From NCBI GenBank assembly GCA_934202965.1, contig CAKPYN010000015.1:1-56765 (forward strand): DNA of 56,765 nucleotides, written 5' to 3'. The notes beneath the pieces were generated by a model. It was given only the letters and a program-made list of their open reading frames with translations, was not told where the DNA came from and searched no databases. The stretch is from an uncultured Megasphaera sp. Lineage in GTDB: Bacteria > Bacillota > Negativicutes > Veillonellales > Megasphaeraceae. Position 1 is the stretch's first letter, and every line of letters begins with the position of its first letter. Position numbers and translations under genes: made by a program. This document shows, in pieces, positions 17,591 to 26,113 of this stretch.

Positions 17591-18982
17591 TTAGGCATGG
17601 TTTTCCCGTGTCAAAATTTCCTGTCCTACTGTCACACCGGCTGCCGATGCCTGTACAAGACCTCTCGTAATGCCCGCACCATCGCCAATAGCAAAGAAAT
17701 TCGGAATCTTTGTTTCCAGTTTATTACTCAATTCTAAGCGATTGGAATAGAATTTAACTTCTACGCCGTATAATAACGTATGGCGTGAATTAGCTCCCGG
17801 TGCAATTTTATCTAATGCTTCGAGCATTTCTTTGATGTCCTGCAAATGACGATACGGTAATACTAAGGACAAATCCCCCGGCGTAGCGTTGGGCATCGTC
17901 GGCCGTACTAAGCCGCGCTGAATTCGTTCCGGCGTAGACCGGCGGCCATCCAGTAAATCTCCCAACCGCTGCACAATGACACCGCCGCCAAGGATATTAG
18001 CCAAATTGGCGATGTATTTGCCATACTTAATCGGTTCATGGAAGGGCTGCGTAAATTTTTTGGAAACGAGGATGGCAAAATTCGTATTTTCGCTTCGTTT
18101 ATGTGCATAACTATGACCGTTTACCGTTAGCAACCCATCATTATTTTCTTCTACAACAAACCCATATGGATTCATGCAGAACGTACGGATTCGATCATCA
18201 AAGGATTGACTAAAATAAATCAATTTCGATTCATATACGACATCCGTAATCGTTTCCAATACTTCTGCCGGCATTTCAACACGCACGCCAATATCTACGG
18301 CATTCGATGTCAGTTCCAATCCCAATTTGCTGACTTCATGAATAAACCATTCCGAGCCTTCGCGTCCCGGTGCGCTAACTAAATACCGGCATGCATAAAA
18401 CTGATCGGCAATCAATACACCTCGTACTTGTCCGTCTTCGACGACGATATGGTCTACTGCTGTATCCGCCATAATGTCGACTTTTCCATCTAGAAAATCA
18501 CGCATATGCGTTAATATTTGCGCATTCACATCGGTTCCCAAATGACGAATTCGTGCCGGAATCAAGCGAAGATCGGCAGCTGCTGCTTTTCGCTGTATAT
18601 CTCGAATTTTATCTTTATTTTCATCGCCATATACTTTTCTGTCGGCACCGCCAAACCGGCAATACACTTGGTCTACATAATCAATTTTTTCCATCAGTTC
18701 TGCTTTGGACATGTAATCATCCAAATTGCCGCCGTATTCCGTCGTCAGTGTCAATTTACCGTCACTAAATGCACCAGCTCCGCCCCAGCCGCATACAACA
18801 TTGCGAACTTTATCTTTAGGCAAGGCGTTTTTATTCAAACTCGTCGCAATACGCGCCCGAATATCCTGTCCCTTTTCTACCATCAAAATCTTTAGTCCTT
18901 TGTCAGCTAATTCTAATGCTGTGAAAATGCCGGCAGGTCCGGCACCAATAATAATGACATCATATATTTTTATTGCTTTCAT
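17591..18982 (-). CDS. FAD-dependent dehydrogenase (COG2509-type NAD(P)/FAD oxidoreductase)
   Basis: 463 residues. N-terminal dinucleotide-binding motif VIIIGAGPAGIFTALELADKG with the ribose-binding Glu in LMVEKG; C-terminal FAD motif FFAIGDGAGITRGLVQASAAG. Between them lies VVCGWGGAGAFSDGKLTL, typical of this uncharacterised family. Substrate unknown. ATG 18982 is chosen because GGAG lies 9 bases upstream; an ATG at 18988 is only 3 bases from it. It is immediately upstream of selD on the same strand with a 76-base gap that carries a promoter, so co-regulation with selD is possible but unproven. Confidence 0.87.
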   Translation of the reverse strand: MKAIKIYDVIIIGAGPAGIFTALELADKGLKILMVEKGQDIRARIATSLNKNALPKDKVRNVVCGWGGAGAFSDGKLTLTTEYGGNLDDYMSKAELMEKIDYVDQVYCRFGGADRKVYGDENKDKIRDIQRKAAAADLRLIPARIRHLGTDVNAQILTHMRDFLDGKVDIMADTAVDHIVVEDGQVRGVLIADQFYACRYLVSAPGREGSEWFIHEVSKLGLELTSNAVDIGVRVEMPAEVLETITDVVYESKLIYFSQSFDDRIRTFCMNPYGFVVEENNDGLLTVNGHSYAHKRSENTNFAILVSKKFTQPFHEPIKYGKYIANLANILGGGVIVQRLGDLLDGRRSTPERIQRGLVRPTMPNATPGDLSLVLPYRHLQDIKEMLEALDKIAPGANSRHTLLYGVEVKFYSNRLELSNKLETKIPNFFAIGDGAGITRGLVQASAAGVTVGQEILTRENHA

Positions 18983-19018
18983 GGACATTCACTCCTTTTG
19001 ATACGGGCATAAAAATAA

Positions 19019-19042
19019 CCCGTTTGGGGAATTCCCAACGGG
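19019..19042 (-). other. hairpin in the leader of the FAD dehydrogenase gene
   Basis: CCCGTTTGGG/CCCAACGGG stem with loop GAATT, followed on the minus strand by TTATTTTTATG and then the ribosome site of the gene 30 bases later. It could be an attenuator-like terminator or an mRNA stabiliser. No known riboswitch family was recognised. Confidence 0.4.
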
Positions 19043-19179
19043 CTGTCATATCATTCTCTTTTAGAGTATCCTCATTTAGATTACCACGATACACGCAGCC
19101 TTGTCAATCATTACGCATCTTTTCTTTCAAAATATGATATAATATCTATGATATTTCGGACAGAAAGGTGGGTTTTCTT

Positions 19180-19617
19180 ATGGGTCGCATGCGAAATAAA
19201 CATCTGCAGGAAGACAGTGAAAACAAAAACGATTTAAAACTGCAAAAAAATATTTTCTTAGGAACGTTTACATTAATGATTGTTTTTCTTGTTTCTTTAT
19301 ATCTGCAAATTGGTCTTATATTTTCCGGTATCGTCGCAGCCATTCTTCTTATTTCAACAGGTATTATGTATATTAAATATAACGATTTTTATACGCTGCG
19401 CGACCGCGGACAACGTACTTGGTGCGTAACAATTGCCATGTATGCCAGCCTCCTGCTGACATTAGGCTGCGTCTATTACTTTTCCCAAGATGCTCCGCTT
19501 ACTGATGATTATGCCCTGGTGTTTTTATTTGGATTCATGTTTTTTACATATATGGTATACCGTACACTTAGCCCTACTATGGTTGTTGGCAATAAACGCC
19601 GTCGAATCAAGCAATAA
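19180..19617 (+). CDS. small integral membrane protein, function unknown
   Basis: 145 residues. A charged N-terminus (MGRMRNKHLQEDSENKNDLK) precedes about four hydrophobic segments: IFLGTFTLMIVFLVSLYL, IGLIFSGIVAAILLISTGI, VTIAMYASLLLTLGCVYYF and ALVFLFGFMFFTYMVY, ending in the basic tail GNKRRRIKQ. Not recognised as a named family. ATG 19180 has AGAAAGG 10 bases before it; the in-frame GTG at 19168 lies inside that site. Single-gene unit, divergent from the FAD dehydrogenase and convergent with pta. Confidence 0.75.
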   Translation: MGRMRNKHLQEDSENKNDLKLQKNIFLGTFTLMIVFLVSLYLQIGLIFSGIVAAILLISTGIMYIKYNDFYTLRDRGQRTWCVTIAMYASLLLTLGCVYYFSQDAPLTDDYALVFLFGFMFFTYMVYRTLSPTMVVGNKRRRIKQ

Positions 19618-19624
19618 TATCATC

Positions 19625-19666
19625 AAAAAAGCTCTTTGCAATCTGTCATTGCAAAGAGCTTTTTAT
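19625..19666. terminator. bidirectional terminator between the membrane protein and pta
   Basis: Stem AAAAAAGCTCTTTGCAAT with ATTGCAAAGAGCTTTTT, loop CTGTC. It serves the two convergent genes, whose stops lie 8 and about 15 bases away. Confidence 0.85.
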
Positions 19667-19680
19667 CGCTAAGATACCAA

Positions 19681-20724
19681 TTATTTAACAGCTTTAGCAG
19701 CCATTTCTTTTTTATAAATATCAGCTGTAATAGCGTCGGAGCAGCAAACTGCAACAACGTCAGCAACATCTTCAGAGGAGCAGCCACGAGACAAATCAAG
19801 AATCGGTTCTGCCAAGCCTTGAACCAATGGGCCAAGAGCAGTTGCATTAGCAAAACGCTGAACCATTTTATAACCAATGTTAGCAGCATCGAGGTTCGGG
19901 AAAATGAGGACGTTAGCATGACCAGCAACTTTAGAGCCCGGAGCTTTATGTTCGCCAACTTCAGGAACCAAAGCAGCATCAGCCTGTAATTCGCCATCAA
20001 ATTCGAAGTCTACATTGCGTTCTTTCAAGATTTCAACAGCTTTGCGAACATTATCTACCGATTCGCCGGCGCCGGAACCTTTTGTAGAATAGGAAAGGAA
20101 TGCAACTTTCGGATTTAAAATCTGAACGGTACGACGAGCACGTTCTACGCAGATGCAGGCAATATCAGCAAGCTGTTCTGCTGTCGGGTTCGGAATAACG
20201 CCGCAGTCACCAAGTACGAGGATACCATTATCACCATACTGCGGTGTATTAGTCAAGAGAATGAAAGCAGATGATACCGTTTTGTTGCCAGGACGAGGAC
20301 CAACAACCTGAAGACCTGCACGAATAACATCAGCAGAAGTCGTAGCTGCACCGGATACAACACCGTCAGCTTCGCCAAGAGCAACAAGGCCTGCAGCAAA
20401 GAATGTATAGTTTGTTGTCATGATTTCATGTGCTTTTTCAACTGTCATGCCTTTCTTTTCACGGCGTTTAGCGAAATATGCGCACAATTCATCCATACGG
20501 TAATAGGTTTCCGGATCAACAACTTCTACACCAGTAAGATCAATCTGGAATTTTGCAGCATCTTTTTTTATCTGTTCTAATTTACCTACGAGAACAATTT
20601 TAGCAAAACCGTCTGCCAAAACACGTTCAGCAGCTTTCAATACACGGCGGCTGTTCGTTTCCGGGAGAACGATTTTTTTCTGTGCTTTAGATACACGAGC
20701 TTTTAAATCATCTGTAAATCTCAT
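19681..20724 (-). CDS. pta: phosphate acetyltransferase
   Basis: 347 residues. Converts acetyl-CoA and phosphate to acetyl phosphate, feeding acetate kinase for ATP. Short single-domain form, typical of Firmicutes. Motifs: KIVLPETNSRRVLKAAERVL, GLVALGEADGVVSGAATTSADVIRAGLQVVG, and FPNLDAANIGYKMVQRF near the C-terminus. Start ATG 20724 (MRFTDDLKARV) lies 10 bases after AAGGAG; the frame extending to 20760 runs over that site. No ackA is adjacent. Confidence 0.93.
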   Translation of the reverse strand: MRFTDDLKARVSKAQKKIVLPETNSRRVLKAAERVLADGFAKIVLVGKLEQIKKDAAKFQIDLTGVEVVDPETYYRMDELCAYFAKRREKKGMTVEKAHEIMTTNYTFFAAGLVALGEADGVVSGAATTSADVIRAGLQVVGPRPGNKTVSSAFILLTNTPQYGDNGILVLGDCGVIPNPTAEQLADIACICVERARRTVQILNPKVAFLSYSTKGSGAGESVDNVRKAVEILKERNVDFEFDGELQADAALVPEVGEHKAPGSKVAGHANVLIFPNLDAANIGYKMVQRFANATALGPLVQGLAEPILDLSRGCSSEDVADVVAVCCSDAITADIYKKEMAAKAVK

Positions 20725-20901
20725 TTCGGGACCACTCCTTAAATAAGTTTCTAAATTCAAATTCCAACATGTCTATTATAATACAAATCCCAAATGAATC
20801 AAATATATTTCTCCGTATTTATTCGTATTCCAAATCTTTTCGGCATACAAATTAATCATTAATTTATAAACTTACACGCATGCTTTTATAGATACTACAA
20901 A

Positions 20902-20943
20902 AAATACACAAAAAGCAATGAATGACACTGCTCTTTGTGTATT
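20902..20943 (-). terminator. terminator of the recA-recX operon
   Basis: Stem AAATACACAAA with TTTGTGTATTT, extended by AGCA/TGCT, and followed on the minus strand by a T-run. It lies 12 bases past the recX stop. Confidence 0.75.
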
Positions 20944-20954
20944 TATCTATCATT

Positions 20955-21380
20955 CTATGACTCAGTACCATACTCCAACATATCTCGGATGACAGCCCCT
21001 GAAAATCCACGAGTTTGCAAAAAGTGGGCAATCTTTCGAGGATCTTTTTCTTTACTAGCAAACCGTTTGGCAACCAATTGTTCCGCCAAAGCATATTCAT
21101 CGATCGGTTCTCGTTCTTCCGGCACAGGAAGATACCGCTGCCGCAACTTATTGACAATATAACGATGTCCGTACTGCCCTTTTCGTACGTAATACCGATA
21201 CACGTCAGCAGCCAGACGTTCATCATCAATAAAACGCTCTTCTTTTAACGTATCAATGGTTTTATCTATACTCTCATCCGTCGTATCATACCGGTGCAGC
21301 TTTTTCCGCAATTCCCCTTCGCTGAGGAAACGCACCATAAGCAGACGCAGGGCTTTGGCATATGTTTCTTTATCGTTCAT
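20955..21380 (-). CDS. recX: regulatory protein RecX
   Basis: 141 residues, small helical-repeat protein that binds RecA filaments and limits their activity. Family features: AKALRLLMVRFLSEGELRKKLHR and ETIDTLKEERFIDDERLAADVYRYY, repeated three-helix units. It begins 6 bases after the recA stop on the same strand, the standard arrangement. Ends at the operon terminator. Confidence 0.9.
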   Translation of the reverse strand: MNDKETYAKALRLLMVRFLSEGELRKKLHRYDTTDESIDKTIDTLKEERFIDDERLAADVYRYYVRKGQYGHRYIVNKLRQRYLPVPEEREPIDEYALAEQLVAKRFASKEKDPRKIAHFLQTRGFSGAVIRDMLEYGTES

Positions 21381-21386
21381 ACTTTA

Positions 21387-22454
21387 TTATTCTTCTGTAT
21401 CCGCTGCAGACGTATTCGGTGCCGCTGTAAGAGGCTCTTCTTCCATAACTTCTTCAAACTTTTCTGGTTCTGCCGCTAAGGTATCGCGGATAATCTTTTC
21501 TACTTCATCAGCAATTTCTGGATGTTCTTTCAAGAACACCTTGACATTTTCCTTGCCTTGTCCCAGGCGTTCTCCTTTATAGGAATACCACGTACCGCTT
21601 TTTTCAATAATATCCATGGATGCCCCTAAATCCAGAATCGTCCCTTCACGGGAAATACCGGTACCATACATAATATCGAATTCGCAGTTTTTAAACGGTG
21701 GTGCTACTTTATTTTTAACAACTTTGACGCGGGCTCTGTTGCCGATGACGTCACCGCCGGATTTAATCGCTTCGCCCTTACGAATTTCCATACGGATAGA
21801 TGCATAGAACTTCAAGGCTCTGCCGCCCGTTGTCGTTTCCGGATTGCCAAACATGACACCGACTTTTTCACGAAGCTGGTTAATAAAGATAACAATCGCT
21901 TTTGATTTAGAAATAATCCCGGTCAATTTCCGCAGTGCCTGACTCATCAAACGTGCCTGCAGCCCTACATGAGAATCTCCCATTTCGCCTTCAATTTCTG
22001 CTTTCGGTACCAAGGCAGCCACAGAATCCACTACAATAATATCAACAGCGCCACTGCGAACAAGTTCTTCCGTAATTTCCAATGCCTGTTCCCCATTATC
22101 TGGCTGTGAAATAAGCAATTCCGCCGTATCTACACCCAAATGGCGGGCATATACCGGATCCAACGCATGTTCCGCATCAATAAAGGCCGCAATACCTCCT
22201 TGTTTTTGGGCCGATGCAATGGCATGCAGAGCCAACGTCGTTTTACCGGAAGATTCTGGTCCATAGATTTCAATCACACGGCCTCGGGGATAGCCACCGA
22301 CGCCAACCGCCAAATCCACTGCCAGGGAGCCGGACGAAATGACTTCTAAATTCATCTTATCCGCTAAATCACCCAGGCGCATAATTGCTCCTTTGCCAAA
22401 ATCTTTTTCAATTTTGCGCATTGCATTTTCAAGTGCCGTTTGTTTTGCTTCCAT
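21387..22454 (-). CDS. recA: recombinase RecA
   Basis: 355 residues. Strand-exchange ATPase and SOS co-protease. Walker A GPESSGKTT, the ALKFYASIRMEIRK segment, and VIFINQLREKVGVMFGNPETTTGG with the L2 loop are all present; acidic C-terminal tail (EEPLTAAPNTSAADTEE). Part of the operon rodZ-like to recX, with cinA 9 bases upstream. Confidence 0.98.
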   Translation of the reverse strand: MEAKQTALENAMRKIEKDFGKGAIMRLGDLADKMNLEVISSGSLAVDLAVGVGGYPRGRVIEIYGPESSGKTTLALHAIASAQKQGGIAAFIDAEHALDPVYARHLGVDTAELLISQPDNGEQALEITEELVRSGAVDIIVVDSVAALVPKAEIEGEMGDSHVGLQARLMSQALRKLTGIISKSKAIVIFINQLREKVGVMFGNPETTTGGRALKFYASIRMEIRKGEAIKSGGDVIGNRARVKVVKNKVAPPFKNCEFDIMYGTGISREGTILDLGASMDIIEKSGTWYSYKGERLGQGKENVKVFLKEHPEIADEVEKIIRDTLAAEPEKFEEVMEEEPLTAAPNTSAADTEE

Positions 22455-22463
22455 AGCAGCCTC

Positions 22464-23717
22464 CTAGTGTATATGTTCTAAAATATATTTGACAGCATAA
22501 TAAATTGCGCCGGTTGATGCCCGGCGTTTGACTTCCATTCGATCTCCCAAATAGACATTCCGATGCGTCTGTGTACCCCAAGGTCCTGCAATACCCGTAT
22601 ATACCAAACCTACAGGCTGTGTATCACTGCCGCCGCCAGGTCCGGCAATACCCGTCGTACTAATGGCAATGTCTGTACCATATACGCCGCGGCTTCCTTC
22701 TGCCATTTCTGCCGCAGTCTGTGCGCTGACTGCCGTATACGTTTCCAATGTATCATGAGAAACACCGAGTATATGTTCTTTCATTTCATTACAATATGTT
22801 CCGGCAGAACCGCGAAAATATTCTGATGCTCCGGCAATATCTGTAATATATGAGCCTACCAATCCGCCTGTGCAAGATTCAGCCGCACTAACAGTCAAAT
22901 GCTGTTCCATCGCAATTCGTCCCAGCAATGCCGCAATGGTTTCATCATTATAGGTAACAGCAGTCCGATGCAGCCGTGCCTGCAGTTCTTCTTTGAATGG
23001 CTCAAGCAACGCCGCAGCTTCAGCTTCATTTTCTCCCTTAGCAGTCAATCGTACTTCCACGAAACCAGGACGAGCATACATAGCAATCGTCGGATTCGTC
23101 TGATGCTGCACTAAATCCATGAGTTTTTCTTCGATAAAGGCTTCACCCATATCATAAATTTTCATATACAATGATTGTATATATCCTTGCGAGCCAAATG
23201 TCTGCAGCAACCACGGACGCAGCCGATGTGTATACATCCAACGCATTTCCATTGGCGGCCCAGGTAAATGAACCAGGACTTTTCCTTGATGCTGTATCGC
23301 TACACCAGGTGCTGTACCGGCTCCATTGGCAAAAATTGCTGCTCCTTTAGGTATCATGGCCTGCCGCTTTTGATTTTCCGTTATCCCACGGCCCGGATGA
23401 TGTGCTTCTACCCATTTTGTAATAGATTCCACAATTTCCGGATGAAATTCCATGGGCAGTCCCAACACGCGAGCTCCTATCACTTTCGTCATATCTCCCT
23501 GCGTCGGGCCTAAGCCACCGGTTGTAATCACGATATCAGCCCGGCTAAGGGCTGTTCTTAAAACGGCTTCCATACGCTGCGGATTATCTCCCACTGTCGT
23601 ATGATACACAACGGAGTATCCCAACGTATTCAGTTGTTGGGACAGATACTGCACGTTTTCATTAACAATTTCTCCCAACAGCAGTTCTGAACCAGTTGTC
23701 ACCAATTCTACTAACAC
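22464..23717 (-). CDS. cinA: CinA-family protein (competence/damage-inducible; nicotinamide-nucleotide amidase domain)
   Basis: 417 residues. N-terminal MoaB/Mog-like domain (ELVTTGSELLLGEIVNENV, ITTGGLGPTQGDMTK) fused to the C-terminal CinA amidase domain (VSAAESCTGGLVGSYITDIAGASEYFRGSAGTYCNEMK), which recycles NMN in related bacteria. Start is GTG 23717 behind GAGGTGATC. cinA directly upstream of recA is the usual Firmicute order. Confidence 0.94.
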   Translation of the reverse strand: MLVELVTTGSELLLGEIVNENVQYLSQQLNTLGYSVVYHTTVGDNPQRMEAVLRTALSRADIVITTGGLGPTQGDMTKVIGARVLGLPMEFHPEIVESITKWVEAHHPGRGITENQKRQAMIPKGAAIFANGAGTAPGVAIQHQGKVLVHLPGPPMEMRWMYTHRLRPWLLQTFGSQGYIQSLYMKIYDMGEAFIEEKLMDLVQHQTNPTIAMYARPGFVEVRLTAKGENEAEAAALLEPFKEELQARLHRTAVTYNDETIAALLGRIAMEQHLTVSAAESCTGGLVGSYITDIAGASEYFRGSAGTYCNEMKEHILGVSHDTLETYTAVSAQTAAEMAEGSRGVYGTDIAISTTGIAGPGGGSDTQPVGLVYTGIAGPWGTQTHRNVYLGDRMEVKRRASTGAIYYAVKYILEHIH

Positions 23718-23730
23718 ATGATCACCTCAT

Positions 23731-25062
23731 TTAGACTTGTTCCGCAACTAAATCATATGCAAATCCCTGGGCAATACGAACGGAAATCATATCTCCTTCT
23801 TTTACGCCATCGGCATTTTCCAAATAGGTCAACCCATCTACGTCCGGAGCCTGAATTTCAATACGGCCCACAGCCTGACGCACACCATCTTCTTCGGTTA
23901 CTTTTTCAACCAACATTGTATGAATTGTTCCTTCCAATTCCTGATTGCGATGTTCAGAAACTTTCGCTTGAATGGCCATCAATGTATGATACCGTTCTTC
24001 TTTTACTTCTTCCGGAATCTGATCCGGCATGTTTGCCGCCGGCGTACCTTCTTCTTGTGAATACGTAAAGACGCCGACATCATCAAATTCTGCTTCCTGA
24101 ACAAAATCACAAAGAGCTTGGAATTCTTCTTCCGTTTCGCCAGGGAAACCGACAATAAAAGTAGAACGCAAGGTCAGCTTACGGCCATGACTGCATAATT
24201 TTTTCACAAGATTTCGTACATCTTGTTCGCTATCACGGCGATTCATGCGCTTTAGAACCGTCTGTGAAATATGCTGCAACGGCAAATCCACATACGGACA
24301 GATCTTATCTTCTTTAACGATAAGTTCCATCAATTCATCTGTAAAATAATGCGGATACAGATAAAACAGCCGAATCCAGCGAATCCCTTCAATCGCAACA
24401 ATCTGACGCAATAATTCCGGAAGCAGCGAATGTCCTGCTAAATCCACGCCATAGCTGGTCGTATCCTGGGCAATAAGATTAATTTCCTTCACGCCTTCAG
24501 CCGCTAATTGCTGTACTTCTGCTACAACCGAGGCAACAGGACGGCTGCACAACGGTCCGCGAACATGCGGAATAATACAAAACGTACAACCGTTGTTGCA
24601 TCCTTCACCAATTTTTACATACGTGCTGTATGCCGGTGTTGTCCGCAAGCGGCTTGTGTTTTGGTCATATAAATGACTTACATTATCCATGAAACATGCT
24701 TTTTTCCCATGTTCAACAGAATCAATGGCTTCCCAAATACGATCCCATGAGCCCGTTCCCAAAAGCGCATCAATTTCAGGCATTTCTTTCAGCAAATCTT
24801 CTTTATACTGCTGACTCAGGCAGCCCGCAACGATAAGTATACGGCAATGGCCTTCCTGTTTGTATTTAGCAGCCTGTAAAATCGTATTGATCGATTCTTC
24901 TTTTGCTTTTTCAATAAATGTGCATGTATTCACAATAATAATATCTGCATCTGATAAGTCTTCTGTAATTTCCATATGGCGTTCTTTGAGAATTCCCAAC
25001 ATCACTTCTGTATCAATGAGGTTTTTTGAGCAGCCTAAGCTGACAAATCCAATTTTTTCCAA
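23731..25062 (-). CDS. rimO: ribosomal protein S12 methylthiotransferase
   Basis: 443 residues. Radical SAM enzyme that methylthiolates an Asp of ribosomal protein S12. N-terminal UPF0004 domain with GFVSLGCSKNLIDTEVMLG and VNTCTFIEKAKEESI; radical SAM triad CNNGCTFCIIPHVRG; C-terminal TRAM domain. Start is probably TTG 25062, one base after the upstream TAG stop and 8 bases after AAAGGA; TTG 25080 would overlap the upstream gene without a site. Confidence 0.94.
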   Translation of the reverse strand: MEKIGFVSLGCSKNLIDTEVMLGILKERHMEITEDLSDADIIIVNTCTFIEKAKEESINTILQAAKYKQEGHCRILIVAGCLSQQYKEDLLKEMPEIDALLGTGSWDRIWEAIDSVEHGKKACFMDNVSHLYDQNTSRLRTTPAYSTYVKIGEGCNNGCTFCIIPHVRGPLCSRPVASVVAEVQQLAAEGVKEINLIAQDTTSYGVDLAGHSLLPELLRQIVAIEGIRWIRLFYLYPHYFTDELMELIVKEDKICPYVDLPLQHISQTVLKRMNRRDSEQDVRNLVKKLCSHGRKLTLRSTFIVGFPGETEEEFQALCDFVQEAEFDDVGVFTYSQEEGTPAANMPDQIPEEVKEERYHTLMAIQAKVSEHRNQELEGTIHTMLVEKVTEEDGVRQAVGRIEIQAPDVDGLTYLENADGVKEGDMISVRIAQGFAYDLVAEQV

Positions 25063-25063
25063 T

Positions 25064-26113
25064 CTATTCGTCCTTTCCAAAGCGAACTGATTTTATCCAC
25101 CAATTTTGTAAATCCCGGCGGCCTGCATCAGTATATTGTTTTTTTATTGGGAACAAGACAAGTTCTTGTCCTTGTGAATCCAATATTTTTCGTGCTGTTT
25201 CACTGGTATAAGTAAAGTACAAATGGTTTTTCCGCAAAATAGCGTCTACATCCTTCGAATACAGCCAATCAATAAAAATGGCCGCTAATTCTTCATCTTG
25301 ACATTGCGCCGTTATGGCAGCCCCAGTCAGCCAATACGATGTACCGTCACGGGGATACAAAATATAAATCGGCGCACCATCTTGCCGATATTGCCGTGCT
25401 GTTGTCGCATCAACGACTCCTAGATTGACTTCACCGCTAGCTACACGCCGTACACTAGATGCCATCGATTTCGAATAAGCCGCAACATGTGATTGCAGTG
25501 CCCGCAAATACAGCCCAGTTTCTTCACTTCCATGTATTTCAACAAGGGAACATAAGAAATCGCCAGCCATATCCATCGATGCCAAATCGGGAAAAGCAAC
25601 GGTAAGTGTCGGATCACGAAGCAGGTCATCCCATGTATGTATATCTACACCACGTCTAGCGTAATATTCATGACTAACAACAAAGACCATCGGATTAATC
25701 CACAGTCCGTTCCAATACCCGCTTGGTTCCTTGAACATATACGAGACGGTATCTGTCTGCAGAGATGCATATGGTTTCAAATGCTGTTTTTCTTTTGCCT
25801 GCCGCAATACCGTTTCAGCTGCGATGCATACATCGGGCATGCTATTTTCTTCACCGGCACTTATCTGCCTATGCAGTTCATCATCTGTTTTACTAATGAG
25901 CTGCACATGCATTCCTGTTTGTCGATAAAAGGCCGCTGCCAAATCTGCATTGACATCTGTCGGCATATCTGAAAACACAACCAAATGCCGTTCCGTTTCA
26001 TAAGAAACTTCTTCTTCCTGTTGTCGCTGTTGTTCATGCCATATATAATTGCTAAATCCCAGCAGTGCCACCACAAAAATAATAACACCAACTAATGGCA
26101 TATATCGTTTCAT
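25064..26113 (-). CDS. membrane-anchored extracellular solute-binding protein (ABC iron/small-anion type)
   Basis: 349 residues. An N-terminal anchor (MPLVGVIIFVVALLGFSNYIW) without a lipobox Cys is followed by a periplasmic binding-protein fold: LVVFSDMPTDVNADLAAAFYRQTGMHVQLISKTDDELHRQI and GEVNLGVVDATTARQY. It resembles the family that binds Fe3+ or 2-aminoethylphosphonate. No ABC permease or ATPase is adjacent; it sits inside a housekeeping operon, overlapping the ygiQ-like stop by 4 bases (ATGA). A signalling or scaffold role is possible; the ligand is unknown. Confidence 0.8.
   Translation of the reverse strand: MKRYMPLVGVIIFVVALLGFSNYIWHEQQRQQEEEVSYETERHLVVFSDMPTDVNADLAAAFYRQTGMHVQLISKTDDELHRQISAGEENSMPDVCIAAETVLRQAKEKQHLKPYASLQTDTVSYMFKEPSGYWNGLWINPMVFVVSHEYYARRGVDIHTWDDLLRDPTLTVAFPDLASMDMAGDFLCSLVEIHGSEETGLYLRALQSHVAAYSKSMASSVRRVASGEVNLGVVDATTARQYRQDGAPIYILYPRDGTSYWLTGAAITAQCQDEELAAIFIDWLYSKDVDAILRKNHLYFTYTSETARKILDSQGQELVLFPIKKQYTDAGRRDLQNWWIKSVRFGKDE

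Noticed and set aside
19019..19042. Riboswitch upstream of the FAD dehydrogenase
   Set aside because: Only a simple hairpin is visible, with no multi-helix aptamer resembling a known class.
20864..21229. 121-codon minus-strand frame covering the end of recX
   Set aside because: It overlaps the recX coding region in another frame and contains the terminator; no protein features.
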